Positions 53,997 to 63,651 are shown, numbered from the stretch's first letter. The stretch is DNA of 64,000 bases from Salinigranum halophilum (GCF_007004735.1 NZ_SSNL01000006.1:581012-645011); one strand, 5' to 3'. Made by a program: numbers and translations. Notes: generated by a model not told the origin, from the sequence alone.

Positions 53997-54676
53997 CAGG
54001 CCGTCACCCCAGTGGATTCGCCGCTGGTGTCGCGTCCGGCGAGCCCGACGAGATCGGGGCGGACGGAGGCGAGGAACTGAACGATAAAGCCCGTCAGGAT
54101 CCCCTCGATGACGGCGACGCCGAGGTTGAGCCCGACGAGACCAGCGACGGCAATCGTCAAATCACCACGCGGCAGTGCGCTCCCGTTCACGCCGCTGATG
54201 ACGATGATCGCACCCATCAGGAACGCGCCTGCCGAGAGACCGAGCGTCGCGGCACTGGCGCCTGCGGGGAAGACGTCCCAGTCCATCCCCATCAACGTCT
54301 TGAACGCGTAGTAGGCGACGATGGCTTCGCTCGCGTTGACGAGCGTGTTCGCGCCGAGCAGGCCGACGGCACCGTGGCCGAGCGCTGCCGAGAAGATGTT
54401 CACGACCAGCGCGATGAGTGCCCCGAGCAGCGGCCCAGCGAGGATGCCGACGAGGCCGGTGAGATTCATGTGAATCCCGCCCCACACGGGGATGTTCAGC
54501 TGGAAGATCGCGAAACTCGCGGCCGCGCCGATACCTGCGAGCGCGATCTGATGCGTTTTGATACCGCCTTTTCGGACTCGATAGACCACGGCGCTGATCA
54601 GTCCGGCGCCAAGCAGCGTCCAGAGGATCAGTGCCCACAGCGGGAACGAGCCTTCTCCGAGGTGAATGTGTGCCAT
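53996..54676 (-). CDS. cbiM: Cobalt/nickel-binding membrane subunit (CbiM)
   Basis: 226 aa from the ATG at 54676 (a longer in-frame start at 54742 would bury the metal-binding N-terminus and is rejected). MAHIHLGEGSFPLW carries the conserved His residues of the N-terminal metal site. About six membrane segments and the LGANTLVNASEAIVAYYAF stretch are typical. CbiM captures Co2+ or Ni2+ for the CbiNQO complex. A NikR gene lies 140 bp upstream in the same direction and could control it. The broken second CbiM at 42598 shows this family was duplicated here. Confidence 0.92.
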   Translation of the reverse strand: MAHIHLGEGSFPLWALILWTLLGAGLISAVVYRVRKGGIKTHQIALAGIGAAASFAIFQLNIPVWGGIHMNLTGLVGILAGPLLGALIALVVNIFSAALGHGAVGLLGANTLVNASEAIVAYYAFKTLMGMDWDVFPAGASAATLGLSAGAFLMGAIIVISGVNGSALPRGDLTIAVAGLVGLNLGVAVIEGILTGFIVQFLASVRPDLVGLAGRDTSGESTGVTA

Positions 54677-54816
54677 CTCTGGGTTGTCAATTTTGGACAC
54701 GATTATAATAAAGTTGCTGTACGGGACCAGAGCAGATAACAATCATAGCATAGTATACCGTTCTGCTTTGATAGAACAGGGAATCGACACTTCCGTCGGC
54801 ACGAGTGACTTCGAAC

Positions 54817-55248
54817 CTACTGCTCGCTGATCTGTGCGTTCATGACATCGACGGGTACTACCGTGTAATCGACCGAAATGGATTCATCTGCTCCTCGAAC
54901 GGTGCCGATAAATCGCAGGGCATCTTCGTATGCAGCCTCGATTACGAATGTCTCGACACAGCCTGCGTTACCTTCGAGACAGTTGTGAGAGTTCGACCGA
55001 ATTGACGCTTCGAATTCGTGGCGGATGTCCATCATCCGGCGTTCGATCTCCGGTTCATCATATCCGAAGACCGCAGTAACTGTCGCCAAGACCCGCCGGC
55101 CCTCGTAGTCTGTCTCTCGATACTCTTCGAGCAATGACTGGCACGCTTCACGGATGACCTCACTTCGTCCGGTGTAGCCGTGTTCTTCCGCAAATGTATC
55201 GAGACCGTCCCGGAGTCGCTCCGGCATCGAGGAGCTCACGATGGGCAT
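54817..55248 (-). CDS. NikR-like regulator, copy 3 (Cys-substituted ligand set)
   Basis: 143 aa. RHH region [35 protein letters not shown]-like C-terminus. The metal motif is H88-N-C90-x6-C97: the second His is replaced by Cys and the distance to the last Cys is one longer than in canonical NikR (H-x-H-x5-C). H77 is kept. Two Cys and one His would favour zinc, cobalt or copper over square-planar nickel, but this is inference. It starts upstream of cbiMNQO and downstream of an ABC importer. Its start codon lies in a GCATAT/ATATGC palindrome. Confidence 0.82.
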   Translation of the reverse strand: MPIVSSSMPERLRDGLDTFAEEHGYTGRSEVIREACQSLLEEYRETDYEGRRVLATVTAVFGYDEPEIERRMMDIRHEFEASIRSNSHNCLEGNAGCVETFVIEAAYEDALRFIGTVRGADESISVDYTVVPVDVMNAQISEQ

Positions 55249-55263
55249 ATATTAAAAATATGC
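55245..55263. promoter_or_regulatory. GCATAT palindrome over the nikR copy 3 start
   Basis: GCATAT (55245-55250) and ATATGC (55258-55263) are a perfect 6-bp inverted repeat with a 7-bp AT-only spacer. The left arm contains the start codon of nikR copy 3. A protein bound here would block its transcription or translation. The arms resemble the GTATGA-type half-sites reported for NikR in other organisms only loosely. Confidence 0.5.
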
Positions 55264-55325
55264 TCAAAGATAATAGATATGGAGGTGTGAAAGAGAGTTG
55301 TTAATAAACTTGCCGCAAGAGAATA

Positions 55326-56114
55326 TCAGGCGCTAGTGTCACCTGGACCCCCGAGTTCATCCCTGATTCGCGCGACGTACTCCACGAAGTCGTGGTCCGT
55401 TCGTTCTCGCGGGCGCGCAAGGTCGATCGAGATGGTCGACTGCACAGTCCCTGGATCAGTGCCCATCACGATGACCCGGTCGGCGAGCGTCACCGCCTCG
55501 TCGATGTCGTGCGTGACGAACACGACGGTCTGGTCGGTTTGTGCCCAGATGTCCAGCAGTTCGGCGTGCAAGCGGTCGCGCGTCCGCGCGTCGACGCTGG
55601 CGAACGGTTCGTCCATCAGGAGGGTCTCTGGATCGGGGGCGAGCGCGCGAGCAATCCCGACGCGCTGTTTCATGCCGCCGGACAGTTCCTTCGGATACGC
55701 GTCCTCGAAGCCGTCGAGCCCGACGAGATCGACCAGTTCCCGGACTCGCGCCTCGCAGTCCGCACAGTCGCAGGCGGGCCGGTCGAGGCCGAACCGGATG
55801 TTTCCACGGACAGTTCGCCAGGGGAACAGTGCGTACTCCTGAAAGACCATGCCTCGGTCCAAACCCGGGCCAGTAACCGGGTCACCGTCGACCAGAACCG
55901 AACCACTGTCCGGGTCGTCGAGACCCGCTATCGCCCGCAGCAGTGTCGTCTTTCCACAGCCGGACGGTCCAACCACACAGCAGAACTCACCCTCCGACAC
56001 CGAGAACGACACGTCCTCGAGCGCCTGGGTCGAGTCGTACCCCTTACTGACGTTCCGGACGCTGATCTTCTCGCGTGACTCTCGATTGGTGGAGGAGTCC
56101 GTACTTAGCGCCAC
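55326..56114 (-). CDS. ABC ATPase (TauB/SsuB-type)
   Basis: 262 aa from a GTG at 56114 that overlaps the permease stop by 10 nt. Walker [10 protein letters not shown], signature [12 protein letters not shown], Walker [12 protein letters not shown] and the H-loop THDID are intact. Near 130 it has an unusual CDCADC cluster ([11 protein letters not shown]), four Cys that might bind metal. The TauB/SsuB/NrtD family energises import of sulfonates, nitrate, thiamine precursors and some metals. Flanking NikR genes suggest regulation by a metal. Confidence 0.88.
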   Translation of the reverse strand: MALSTDSSTNRESREKISVRNVSKGYDSTQALEDVSFSVSEGEFCCVVGPSGCGKTTLLRAIAGLDDPDSGSVLVDGDPVTGPGLDRGMVFQEYALFPWRTVRGNIRFGLDRPACDCADCEARVRELVDLVGLDGFEDAYPKELSGGMKQRVGIARALAPDPETLLMDEPFASVDARTRDRLHAELLDIWAQTDQTVVFVTHDIDEAVTLADRVIVMGTDPGTVQSTISIDLARPRERTDHDFVEYVARIRDELGGPGDTSA

Positions 56115-56947
56115 GCGAGCGCCCTCCCTTCGACGAGTCGGAACCCGACGTCCATACAGAGGAACGCCAGGCTGATCAGGAACATGTACGCGACGCTGGT
56201 CGCCATCGCGAGGTTGTTGGAGGCGTTGATGATCTCGTAGCCGACGCCCGGCGCGCCGAACAACTCGGCACCGACGACGATCATCCAGCAGCGACCGATG
56301 CTCGTCCGGAACCCAGTCAACACCTGGGGGGCAGCGCTCGGGAGCGCCACCAGTTTCAGCATCGAGAGGTCGCGTTCTACACCGAGCGTCGACGCGGCAT
56401 CGGTCAGGTCGGTCGAGATGCCTTCGACGCCACCGTAGGCGCCGTAGAAGTTGATCCAGAACGCGCCGACGAAGACGATGAACGCCGCGCCGGTGTGGTG
56501 GATCCCGAACCAGACGATGGCGAAGACGATCCACGCCAGTGGCGGAATCGGCCGGAGCACTCGGACGAGTGGCCGCAACCAGTCGTCCAACGCACCGTTC
56601 CAGCCCATCGCCAGTCCGAGCCCAATCCCACAGCCCGCACCGAGAAGGAGGCCAGGAACGTAGTGGAACAACGTCTGTGCGAGGTGTGCGAACCCCGTCG
56701 GTAACACCAGACTCGAGCCAGCCACGGGGACCGTAATCGCAGTCGAGGTCGCGAACAAGTCGATGAACGCGCGCACGGAATCGAGGGGGCCCGGAACCAG
56801 ATACGACGGCTGGGTCGTCGTCGCGCCAACCCACCAGACGAGGAGGAACACCAGGAGACCGCCCAGGCCGCGCAGATACCGACGCAGGTCTCCCTCGAAA
56901 CTGCCGATGACGACCGCGTTGGAACTGGTGTCGGTCTGCGTGCTCAT
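56105..56947 (-). CDS. ABC transporter permease (TauC/SsuC-type)
   Basis: 280 aa, about six membrane segments. The BPD_transp_1 motif appears as [33 protein letters not shown], with the EAA-like loop near 190-220. Forms the membrane channel with the ATPase gene (GTG overlap) and takes substrate from the binding protein. N-terminal tail polar. Its ATG is flush with the stop of the binding protein gene (1-nt overlap). Confidence 0.9.
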   Translation of the reverse strand: MSTQTDTSSNAVVIGSFEGDLRRYLRGLGGLLVFLLVWWVGATTTQPSYLVPGPLDSVRAFIDLFATSTAITVPVAGSSLVLPTGFAHLAQTLFHYVPGLLLGAGCGIGLGLAMGWNGALDDWLRPLVRVLRPIPPLAWIVFAIVWFGIHHTGAAFIVFVGAFWINFYGAYGGVEGISTDLTDAASTLGVERDLSMLKLVALPSAAPQVLTGFRTSIGRCWMIVVGAELFGAPGVGYEIINASNNLAMATSVAYMFLISLAFLCMDVGFRLVEGRALAWR

Positions 56948-57990
56948 TACTGGAGTGCGTCGTATGGATCGAACGCGAACAGGTCCTCAGTCGCGACCGG
57001 TTCCTCGATGTTTCCGACACTCGCGACGAACTCACCCATCGTTGCGGCCTGATCGGTGATCGCGTGCGGGTCCGAGATGAACTCCGACGCCTTCGAATCC
57101 ATGGCAGCCCTCGCGAGGTCCGCGCTCACACCGGAGCCGATCACGGAGGCGGCATGGGCGGCGGCGGCATCCGGTGAGTCCGCCGTGAACTCGGTTGCCG
57201 CGATGTGCTGTTCGACGAGTGACTGGGCGACCTTGCTGTCGTCGAACACCCGCTGGTTCGCGAACAGCACCGTGACCGGGTGGTTGTCCAGTATCTCTCC
57301 GGACCAGGCCAGTTCGCCGAAACCATCGTCCTGTCCGATGATCGTCGCGAACGGCTCCTGGATAATCGTCGCGTCGATATCGCCCGACTGGATTGTCTGG
57401 ACCGCCTTCGCGGGCGGGACTTTCGACTTGTCGACGACCGACTCCATCTCACCGATGTCGAGGTCCTCCTGAATCCAGTATCGGAGGACGATGTCGGGGA
57501 CACTCCCGTCCGGTGGGGCACCGAATCGGACCTTACGACCATGTGCTTCCTCGAAGCGCTCGAACGCAGCCGCCCCCTCCTGTTCGTAGAGATCAGCGAG
57601 GTCGGTCGTTCCCATGACTTTGAAACCGTTTCTCGAGTTCGCCACGAGGATACCGGCTTCAGTTCCCTTGTCGACGAGGACCATCGAGGGAGTGATTCCG
57701 AAGAGCGCGACGTCGACGTCACCGCTGGCGAACGCCTTGACGACGCTTGGGCCTGAGCTGAACCGCTCTATTGTGACCTCTGCCGGGACAGCCTCGTAGT
57801 AGCCCTCTCGTTCCATCACGTAGTGTTGCATGTTCGGGTAAATCGGGACGTACGCGACCGTGACGGAATCGAGTGACCCACCCCCTCGGCTGGACTCCCC
57901 TCCTCGACCGAGACAGCCAGCGATACCCGCCGCAGCAACCGTGCTTGCGCCTGCTTTCTGAAGCAGCCTTCGGCGCGAAATTTGGACCAT
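56947..57990 (-). CDS. ABC substrate-binding lipoprotein (TauA/SsuA/NMT1-type)
   Basis: 347 aa. Lipobox leader [21 protein letters not shown]. The domain begins with [24 protein letters not shown] and has [23 protein letters not shown], typical of the NMT1/TauA group that binds small organic anions. The substrate cannot be read from sequence; candidates are a sulfonate, a thiamine-type precursor or a metal-chelator complex. It is flanked by two NikR genes (54817, 58131), suggesting the cargo is linked to nickel or cobalt. A TATA-like ATTATAAT is about 25 bp upstream of its ATG. Confidence 0.88.
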   Translation of the reverse strand: MVQISRRRLLQKAGASTVAAAGIAGCLGRGGESSRGGGSLDSVTVAYVPIYPNMQHYVMEREGYYEAVPAEVTIERFSSGPSVVKAFASGDVDVALFGITPSMVLVDKGTEAGILVANSRNGFKVMGTTDLADLYEQEGAAAFERFEEAHGRKVRFGAPPDGSVPDIVLRYWIQEDLDIGEMESVVDKSKVPPAKAVQTIQSGDIDATIIQEPFATIIGQDDGFGELAWSGEILDNHPVTVLFANQRVFDDSKVAQSLVEQHIAATEFTADSPDAAAAHAASVIGSGVSADLARAAMDSKASEFISDPHAITDQAATMGEFVASVGNIEEPVATEDLFAFDPYDALQ

Positions 57991-58130
57991 CTATGTTGCT
58001 AACTTTAGAAGCTATTATAATAATACCTGTGATTTAGATAGAGACAGTTAATACTCAAATGGGTTCGAAAGCGGAGATGCTGCTAGGCGTTGCTAGAGTT
58101 GGCGTGAACGCAACGAGCAGGAAAACAGAA

Positions 58131-58559
58131 TCAGTTGATATCGGCGAGCGGCCCGAAGTCATCCACCGGCACCACGGAGTAGTCGATAGTGAGCGTGTCC
58201 TTCGTCGCTCGGATCTTCCCGACGAACGTCGAGATCGCTTCGAGCGATCCTTCTAACACGAACAGTTCCATGCAGTGATGGCCGCCGACGTGACTATGGA
58301 AGTTCGACGCGACGATGTCCTCGTGCTCGTGGCGGAGGCGCATCATTTTCTCCTCGACACTCGTGGTTTCGTAATCGAAAACCACTGTGACGACGCCCAT
58401 CAGGTCTCGATCTTCGAGTTTCGTATCTTCGAACTCACCGAGGAGGTTTCGGCTCGCCTCACGGAGTACCTCACTGCGACCAGTATAGCCGTGATCGTCC
58501 GCGAACTGGTCGATCCGATTAAGCAACTCTTCCGGCATCGAGACGCTAACTACGGTCAT
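58131..58559 (-). CDS. NikR-family metal regulator, copy 4 (canonical ligand set)
   Basis: 142 aa from the ATG at 58559. RHH segment [33 protein letters not shown] and ACT-like C-terminus. H88-S-H90-x5-C96, with H77/H79 in RHEHED, conserves all NikR nickel ligands; an extra HH (94-95) lies before the Cys. It probably senses Ni or Co and controls the ABC importer downstream. Close to copy 1 (40703) in sequence. The two internal copies (42102, 54817) have altered ligand patterns. Confidence 0.88.
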   Translation of the reverse strand: MTVVSVSMPEELLNRIDQFADDHGYTGRSEVLREASRNLLGEFEDTKLEDRDLMGVVTVVFDYETTSVEEKMMRLRHEHEDIVASNFHSHVGGHHCMELFVLEGSLEAISTFVGKIRATKDTLTIDYSVVPVDDFGPLADIN

Positions 58560-58914
58560 ATAACAACGTAGTTCATATAAAATATTAAATATTATCATCT
58601 CCAGCTACGGTGTTACAGTAATTCTGAATATCATCTCACACGATAGTGGGATACCTTCGCTCTAAGAATCACTAAGTCTATCCGAGATTATGAATTGTTT
58701 TTGAAACGAATTGCAGGGTTAGTCGGAAGCCTGAAACGGATTTAGTCGGAGCGAAGAGAACAGAAGGCACACATCAATTCTATACTCCGAGGTTGTGGGA
58801 GACAAATCAAGCTTTCACGGGAATCTACGTCTCAAGGGTTGAGAAGCGGTATCGTCCAAGAAACACCACACAGAAACTGACGTCTCGGGACCTTCAGCGG
58901 CTGCAGACCCAACA
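58560..58914. other. Intergenic region between nikR copy 4 and the rhomboid gene
   Basis: About 355 bp of AT-rich DNA with no supported gene. It contains TCATAT boxes at the left (58556-58562 and 58572-58578) near the NikR start that could be operator half-sites. The remainder has short T- and A-rich stretches and resembles decayed IS or plasmid DNA, but I could not assign a family. Confidence 0.4.
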
Positions 58915-59475
58915 TCACGGCCGCAATACGCCCAGTCGTCCAGCGACGACTCCGAGGACGACGCCGGTGAAGTGCGCGACAAGGGCAACGCCCGCGCTGG
59001 CGGTGACCAACGTTACGACGAGTGCGACACCCACCACGAGCGCGAGGGTCGCACGCGGGGCGAGATCCAGTCTGTCGAGCACTCCACCGGTGAGTCGGTT
59101 CCCGGCGATGGCGTAGCCGTACAGCGCGAGAATGGCACCGCTCGCGCCGAGAACGGCCACCGACTGACCGAACAACCCCCCGACGAGGAGTTCGGCGAGA
59201 CCGGATAGCGCGCCGGTCACGAGAACGAACAGGTGGAGACGGATTCGAGTCGTGAACTGCTCCAGCGCAAAGCCGATGAATATGAGTGCGACAGAGTTCG
59301 CGAGGAGGTGTGCGAGATTCGCGTGGGCGTAGACGCTGGTGACGAGCGTCCACGGCCGCGAGAGCGGTGCCGCGAGCGCGAACCACGCCGACCCCACTCC
59401 GACGAATCCACCGAGTGTCTCCAAGACGAACACCACACTGAAGAGCGCGAGCAGGTCCAACGTTGGAGATCGCAT
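58915..59475 (-). CDS. Rhomboid-family intramembrane serine protease
   Basis: 186 aa from the ATG at 59475. About six membrane helices. The rhomboid catalytic motif VLGASGAILALYG (GxSG; nucleophile Ser) and the later His in LVAHFTGVVLGVVAG are in place, and an HANLAHLLANSVAL loop precedes them as in other rhomboids. Cleaves membrane proteins within the bilayer; substrates in haloarchaea are mostly unknown. Single gene in context. Confidence 0.88.
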   Translation of the reverse strand: MRSPTLDLLALFSVVFVLETLGGFVGVGSAWFALAAPLSRPWTLVTSVYAHANLAHLLANSVALIFIGFALEQFTTRIRLHLFVLVTGALSGLAELLVGGLFGQSVAVLGASGAILALYGYAIAGNRLTGGVLDRLDLAPRATLALVVGVALVVTLVTASAGVALVAHFTGVVLGVVAGRLGVLRP

Positions 59476-59572
59476 CACACGACAGTTCGGGAGCGAGATA
59501 GATAAACTGAGCCACACCGGAGCGATGCAGCGTGGCGGCTGAACTCAGTATGCGAACACGCTCCACAGCCAC

Positions 59573-60157
59573 TCACCGACGCCCCCGAGAGCCGACCTCA
59601 TCCGGTCGCTCCACGTCGACGGCAGTCTCGAAAGTGTAGACGACATCAGGGTCGGCCTGTCCCCGCGCCCAGTCGTCGCCGATGGCGGTTCCCTCAAAGC
59701 GGTATGTCGCCCGCGTTACCGTCCGGTTCTCGGTGTCGACCACGACACGAATCCGTGCGGCCGTCACGTTCTCGACTCGATCGGCTTCGTTCCGGTTCCC
59801 GGCCTCGAAGACAGTGAGCGGCGTCGTGGGTTCGAGCGTCGCCTCGCCTGGCTGCCGCTCGGTCACCGACCACCCGTCCACGTCAGTAGCGGGTGGTGTC
59901 AGCGCACCCTCGTCGAGTTCGTAGCGTGCCTCCCACCAGAAATAGCCGGGGACAGCCCGAACTGACCTGTCCTCGACTGGTCGCGACCCGAGGAAGAAGA
60001 TCTCGAACCCACGGACCCCCCGTGACCCAGTCCTCGAATCGGCGTACATCGATGTCCCACGTGCCTCTCCTCTATACAGTTGCCGATACTGTCGGTCGGT
60101 GCGGTCGACGAGTACCCGGAGACAGTCGCAAGCAGAGACGCCGCGCGCCACGAGCAT
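59573..60157 (-). CDS. Haloarchaeal hypothetical protein
   Basis: 194 aa from the ATG at 60157; a shorter ATG at 60049 is possible. Contains the aromatic strand GYFWWEARYELDEG and the beta segments ARIRVVVDTENRTVTRATYRFEG, suggesting a small beta-rich domain. No signal peptide is obvious, and no family recognised. The first 35 residues look less genuine, so the start may be wrong. Its neighbours are a rhomboid and a DUF6498 fragment on the other strand. Confidence 0.5.
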   Translation of the reverse strand: MLVARGVSACDCLRVLVDRTDRQYRQLYRGEARGTSMYADSRTGSRGVRGFEIFFLGSRPVEDRSVRAVPGYFWWEARYELDEGALTPPATDVDGWSVTERQPGEATLEPTTPLTVFEAGNRNEADRVENVTAARIRVVVDTENRTVTRATYRFEGTAIGDDWARGQADPDVVYTFETAVDVERPDEVGSRGRR

Positions 60158-60227
60158 CGCAGACGGCTATCTCTCGACAGACCCGTTTCAGCACAGATTT
60201 CACTCGACAGTGACGGCAGCCAAACGA

Positions 60228-60536
60228 ATGCCCGCGATTCGGCACGGGAAGTTCCCTCCACGGTCGGTCGGCTTCCGTCCAGTTCTCGGTGCGAACCTCC
60301 TCCCACTCATCGGCGTGTTGTGGCTCGGATGGGACCCCGAGACACTGGTCACCGTCTACGGCTGTGAGTTGCTACTGTTGTTCCCGCTTGCGGGGGTGAA
60401 AGCCCTGTTCGCCGGTCGCCCGCCACGCACCGACCGAGAGAGTGACGTCATCAGCGTCTCAGGTAGCGGCCTCGTCGTTATCCCGGAAGGACTCTGGAGA
60501 CTTGCACATTCACAGTCTGCGACGTGCAGTGCCTGA
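60228..60536 (+). pseudogene. DUF6498-type membrane protein fragment
   Basis: 102 aa frame starting at an ATG at 60228. VLGANLLPLIGVLWLGWDPETLVTVYGCELLLLFPLAGVKALFAG repeats the beginning of the DUF6498 protein at 61799-63202 (AVLGANLLPLVGVVALGW...AVKTLFAE). The remainder of the domain is missing and the last residues are unrelated. It is likely a truncated paralogue rather than a functional gene. Confidence 0.65.
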
Positions 60537-60551
60537 ACAAATCGAAGCACG

Positions 60552-60758
60552 TCAAACGAGGTATGAGAGCCCCACGACGACGAGGCTCCCCCCGATGAAT
60601 CGATACGTCCACACGATCCATTGAGATGGCTCGGACGACGAAGACGACATATCGCGTAACGATTCGAGACCGAAGTGATACACCCTCCTCGGGAAGGCGA
60701 GATATGCGAGACCGAAGAGCACCAGTACGACTCCGGCGAGTTGGAAGAGGCGATTCAT
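60552..60758 (-). CDS. Small two-helix membrane protein
   Basis: 68 aa from the ATG at 60758. Two hydrophobic helices (about 5-22 and 48-66) with FPRRVYHFGLESLRDM between them. Looks intact and resembles small haloarchaeal DUF6199-like membrane proteins. Function unknown. Its neighbours are gene fragments. Confidence 0.6.
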   Translation of the reverse strand: MNRLFQLAGVVLVLFGLAYLAFPRRVYHFGLESLRDMSSSSSEPSQWIVWTYRFIGGSLVVVGLSYLV

Positions 60759-60895
60759 AGAAAACGATTCAAAACAACACCACTTGAATCTGGAACATCG
60801 GGGCGACACGTAAGCCGTACTCTCCACACCACGAGCCCGGTCGTGGTAGAGAGCGCCGAACTGGTATTTCCGTGGCTGCGTTCGCCTGAGATACG

Positions 60896-61266
60896 ATGGG
60901 AATCGGAGAGACGGTTGAGTCCGAGGTGGTTCTCGCTGACCTCGAGGTTACTCGCGGACCCGCCATCCAGTTGACCGCAGTCGGGACGCTCGGGATGGTC
61001 GTCGCGTGGGGGCTGTTCAGCGCCCTCTACGAACTCGGGACTGGACAGGTGGCGGCACTCAGAATCCTCTCACCCGGGGTCGGCTGGTGGAGTGTTGCGG
61101 TGAACGTGTTGGTCGTCCTCATTCTCGGGACCGTCCTCATCGTTCCTCACGAGTGGCTTCACGGCCTCACAATCCGGTACTACGGTGGACGAACCAGATA
61201 CGGCGCGGCGTCGCTCACTTCATCCTGCCGTACGCGCACGCGACGACCGATAGAGAGATGACGTGA
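60896..61266 (+). pseudogene. DUF3267 zinc-metalloprotease-like gene, frameshifted and truncated
   Basis: Residues 1-95 read well: two membrane segments and LIVPHEWLHGLTIRYYGGRTRYG, the HExxH zinc-protease motif of DUF3267. The frame then breaks near 61208: the true continuation GVAHFILPYAHATTD is in the next frame, ending at TGA 61264-61266. The family's C-terminal half is absent. The gene is therefore dead. Confidence 0.75.
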
Positions 61267-61423
61267 CCTACCCACGTTCGGGGGCATCTTTCTAGGCTGT
61301 CGAACGGACGTGGATCACAACAGGGAGCTAACTGTCTCCGAGACGATAGCTCGAAACAGATTGCGGTGAAATGTGTTCTGACGACGTGGACTCCGGACCG
61401 TCGACCGACGTGGACAGACGTAC

Positions 61424-61666
61424 TCATGGGTGTGTTGGCCGTCTTCTGGGTGCCAATCGATATCTTCGGCGAGCCTCGCCGGTAGAGGCGTTCGATAGCC
61501 CGGTCAACAGACGCATCGTCGTCTTGCCCGCGCCGTTCGGCCCGAGGAAGCCGTAGACCGTTCCACGAGGGATAGACAGCGAGAGGCCATCGAGTGCGAC
61601 CTCTGACCGGTACGTCTTTTTGAGGGCTGTCGACTCGATTGCGTGTTCGTGCGGAGTGACGGGCAT
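61424..61666 (-). pseudogene. ABC transporter ATPase N-terminal fragment
   Basis: 80 aa: [38 protein letters not shown] is the start of an ABC-2/drug-exporter type ATPase with a Walker A, followed by [13 protein letters not shown]. The protein then ends in Arg-rich out-of-frame sequence. Signature and Walker B are missing. A remnant of an ABC exporter. Confidence 0.75.
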
Positions 61667-61798
61667 CAGAAGTACCGACAGCTGCGGAAACGACGCCTAT
61701 ACGTTTCGACCGCGGCTGGGGGTGCCGTACCGCCGCCCGTGGTTCGGCGTGGAGCAGCGGTCGAACAGGGACGAAGCGGAGTCGTGCCGACAAACGAG

Positions 61799-63202
61799 TC
61801 AGATTCGAGAGAGCGCGGCCCAGAGGAGCACGCCGACCGGGAGCAACAGAAACGGTCCGAACAGGACGGTGAGCGCACCTGCCATCGCGTCGCTGACGCG
61901 GGAGCTGAAGAACAGTCCAGCCGGGACGGCGACGAAACACAGCATCAGCACGCAGGCGGCACCGATCACTGCCGGGTCACGCTCCGGTCGTTCCGTCTCT
62001 TCGACCGGGAGTTGGAGCGTCTCGACGACGCGGTCGATGTCCCCGACTGGTCCAACCTGTGCCTCACCCCCATCGACTGACTCGACACCGGAGATGGTGA
62101 GCGTTCCCGTCCCGAGCAACCGGTCGGCGATGGCGTTCTTCACCGAGAACTCGGTGAAGGAGTCGACCGTGACGATCCACTGTGGCGCTTCGAGCAGCGT
62201 GTCGTACGCGACAAGGGTGTCACCGCGGCGTTGATACTCGACAGTGCCATACCGGAAGAAGTAGCTGAGGACCCGTGCGGCGACGATAGCACAGACGATG
62301 AGTAGTCCGAGAGCGACCCAGACTGGTTCACGAGAGACGACCGCGAGCCCCAGGAAAGCAAGCGCGCCGAGACCGAGACGGTTCGCGAATCCGAACGCGA
62401 CCGACCACACGCTCCCGAGCAACACCGACGTCGCGCTGACGGAGACTCGAGCCTGCACCTCAACCTCCGGGAGTTCGAGTTCTGGCGGTGGTTCGCTGGC
62501 GTCTTCGTCGACGAGGCGGTCTCCGGGTCCGATAATCGGCGTTCCGACGTGCTCGAGGTAGAGCCGGTACAGCGACGCAGTCGTCTTCGCGAGGACGACA
62601 CTAACGAGGGTCAACAGGCCGCCCGTCCGGCCGCCACCAGCGGCAAACACCCCGAGCGACAGCACGAGTACCGTGAGCTGTGCGGGAGTTCGCATGATTT
62701 CCTGTGCGGACACCTCGGTGTACTGCTCTGTGCTGATGTACTCGAAGAAGAAGTCGGCCACCTGTGCGACCACCAGCGCACCGAGTCCGAGAACGAGGTC
62801 GAGTGAGAGGACAGCCGGCGGCTCTGCCGCCAGCCAGTAGAAGATGCTCAGTGGGAGGACGGTCACGGACCACACCCCCAGCATCGAGAGCGCGAACGGG
62901 ATATTTCGCGGATAGATGGGTGGCCAGGTAGCCCTCAGATTCCAGCCACCGCGTTTCTCTCGGAGCTCGTGCAACGGTTCGATCTGGCCCGAGAGACCCG
63001 GTGACCCACGCTCGGCGAAGAGCGTCTTGACGGCTGCCAGGAGGACCGTACTGAACGCTTCGGCCCAGTAGACGACGAGGAGCGACCAGAGGCTCCAGCC
63101 CAACGCGACGACGCCGACGAGGGGGAGGAGGTTCGCACCCAATACGGCCGTGGCACCACCGAGTACGAACGTCCACGACGAGATGCGGTCGCGAAGAGTC
63201 AC
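61799..63202 (-). CDS. DUF6498-family multi-pass membrane protein
   Basis: 467 aa from a GTG at 63202, which aligns with VTLRDRISSWTF and the first membrane helix (a GTG at 63292 would add 30 basic residues). N-terminal DUF6498-like part with AVLGANLLPLVGVVALGW and WAEAF; several more helices up to about 240. A cytoplasmic-like acidic linker follows (DEDASEPPPELELPEVEV), then more helices and a PH-like part (RRGDTLVAYDTLLEAPQWIVTVDSF). Function unknown. A truncated copy is at 60228. Confidence 0.75.
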   Translation of the reverse strand: MTLRDRISSWTFVLGGATAVLGANLLPLVGVVALGWSLWSLLVVYWAEAFSTVLLAAVKTLFAERGSPGLSGQIEPLHELREKRGGWNLRATWPPIYPRNIPFALSMLGVWSVTVLPLSIFYWLAAEPPAVLSLDLVLGLGALVVAQVADFFFEYISTEQYTEVSAQEIMRTPAQLTVLVLSLGVFAAGGGRTGGLLTLVSVVLAKTTASLYRLYLEHVGTPIIGPGDRLVDEDASEPPPELELPEVEVQARVSVSATSVLLGSVWSVAFGFANRLGLGALAFLGLAVVSREPVWVALGLLIVCAIVAARVLSYFFRYGTVEYQRRGDTLVAYDTLLEAPQWIVTVDSFTEFSVKNAIADRLLGTGTLTISGVESVDGGEAQVGPVGDIDRVVETLQLPVEETERPERDPAVIGAACVLMLCFVAVPAGLFFSSRVSDAMAGALTVLFGPFLLLPVGVLLWAALSRI

Positions 63203-63295
63203 TGTGAGCTGTTTGGACGTACGGGCCTGGGATTCACGTGAACACTGCTTCGAGCGCGGCCACGGGCGAGGCAAACGCGGTTTCTGACCCACACA

Positions 63296-63511
63296 TCAGG
63301 GAAGCAACGACAGAAGGTCGATGAGTGTCTGTTTCACTCGTTCGTTCGGGACGACGAGCGCGACCGAGAACATGAGGAACACGACGCTGCCAACCGCCAG
63401 TGACGCGAGGAGATCAGAGCCGGTGGGTCCGAAAACGTACACGACCGCCGCCGCGACGACCCCGCTCAACAGGACGAACGCCCACCTCCGGGCACGCGTA
63501 CGGGTTCGCAT
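63296..63511 (-). CDS. Small membrane protein
   Basis: 71 aa, two membrane helices (about 11-29 and 34-54) with a basic N-terminus (MRTRTRARRW) and an amphipathic end. It lies just upstream of the DUF6498 gene in the same direction and may share its promoter. No family recognised. Confidence 0.6.
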   Translation of the reverse strand: MRTRTRARRWAFVLLSGVVAAAVVYVFGPTGSDLLASLAVGSVVFLMFSVALVVPNERVKQTLIDLLSLLP

Positions 63512-63651
63512 CTCGTTAGAAACCTGAATACCCGAACATGTTAATCGTTACGACAGATGGCGTCGTTTCGTTCCACCAGGTACATTACTCATCACAGCCG
63601 CCTTCTGGTCTTGTTAAGTTAGGAATGAGGCGGTCAATTTCTAAGTTGTCT

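Noticed and set aside
54677..54742. Longer start for CbiM at 54742
   Set aside because: It would add 22 residues before MAHIHLGEG, whereas CbiM needs its N-terminal His exposed; the ATG at 54676 is chosen.
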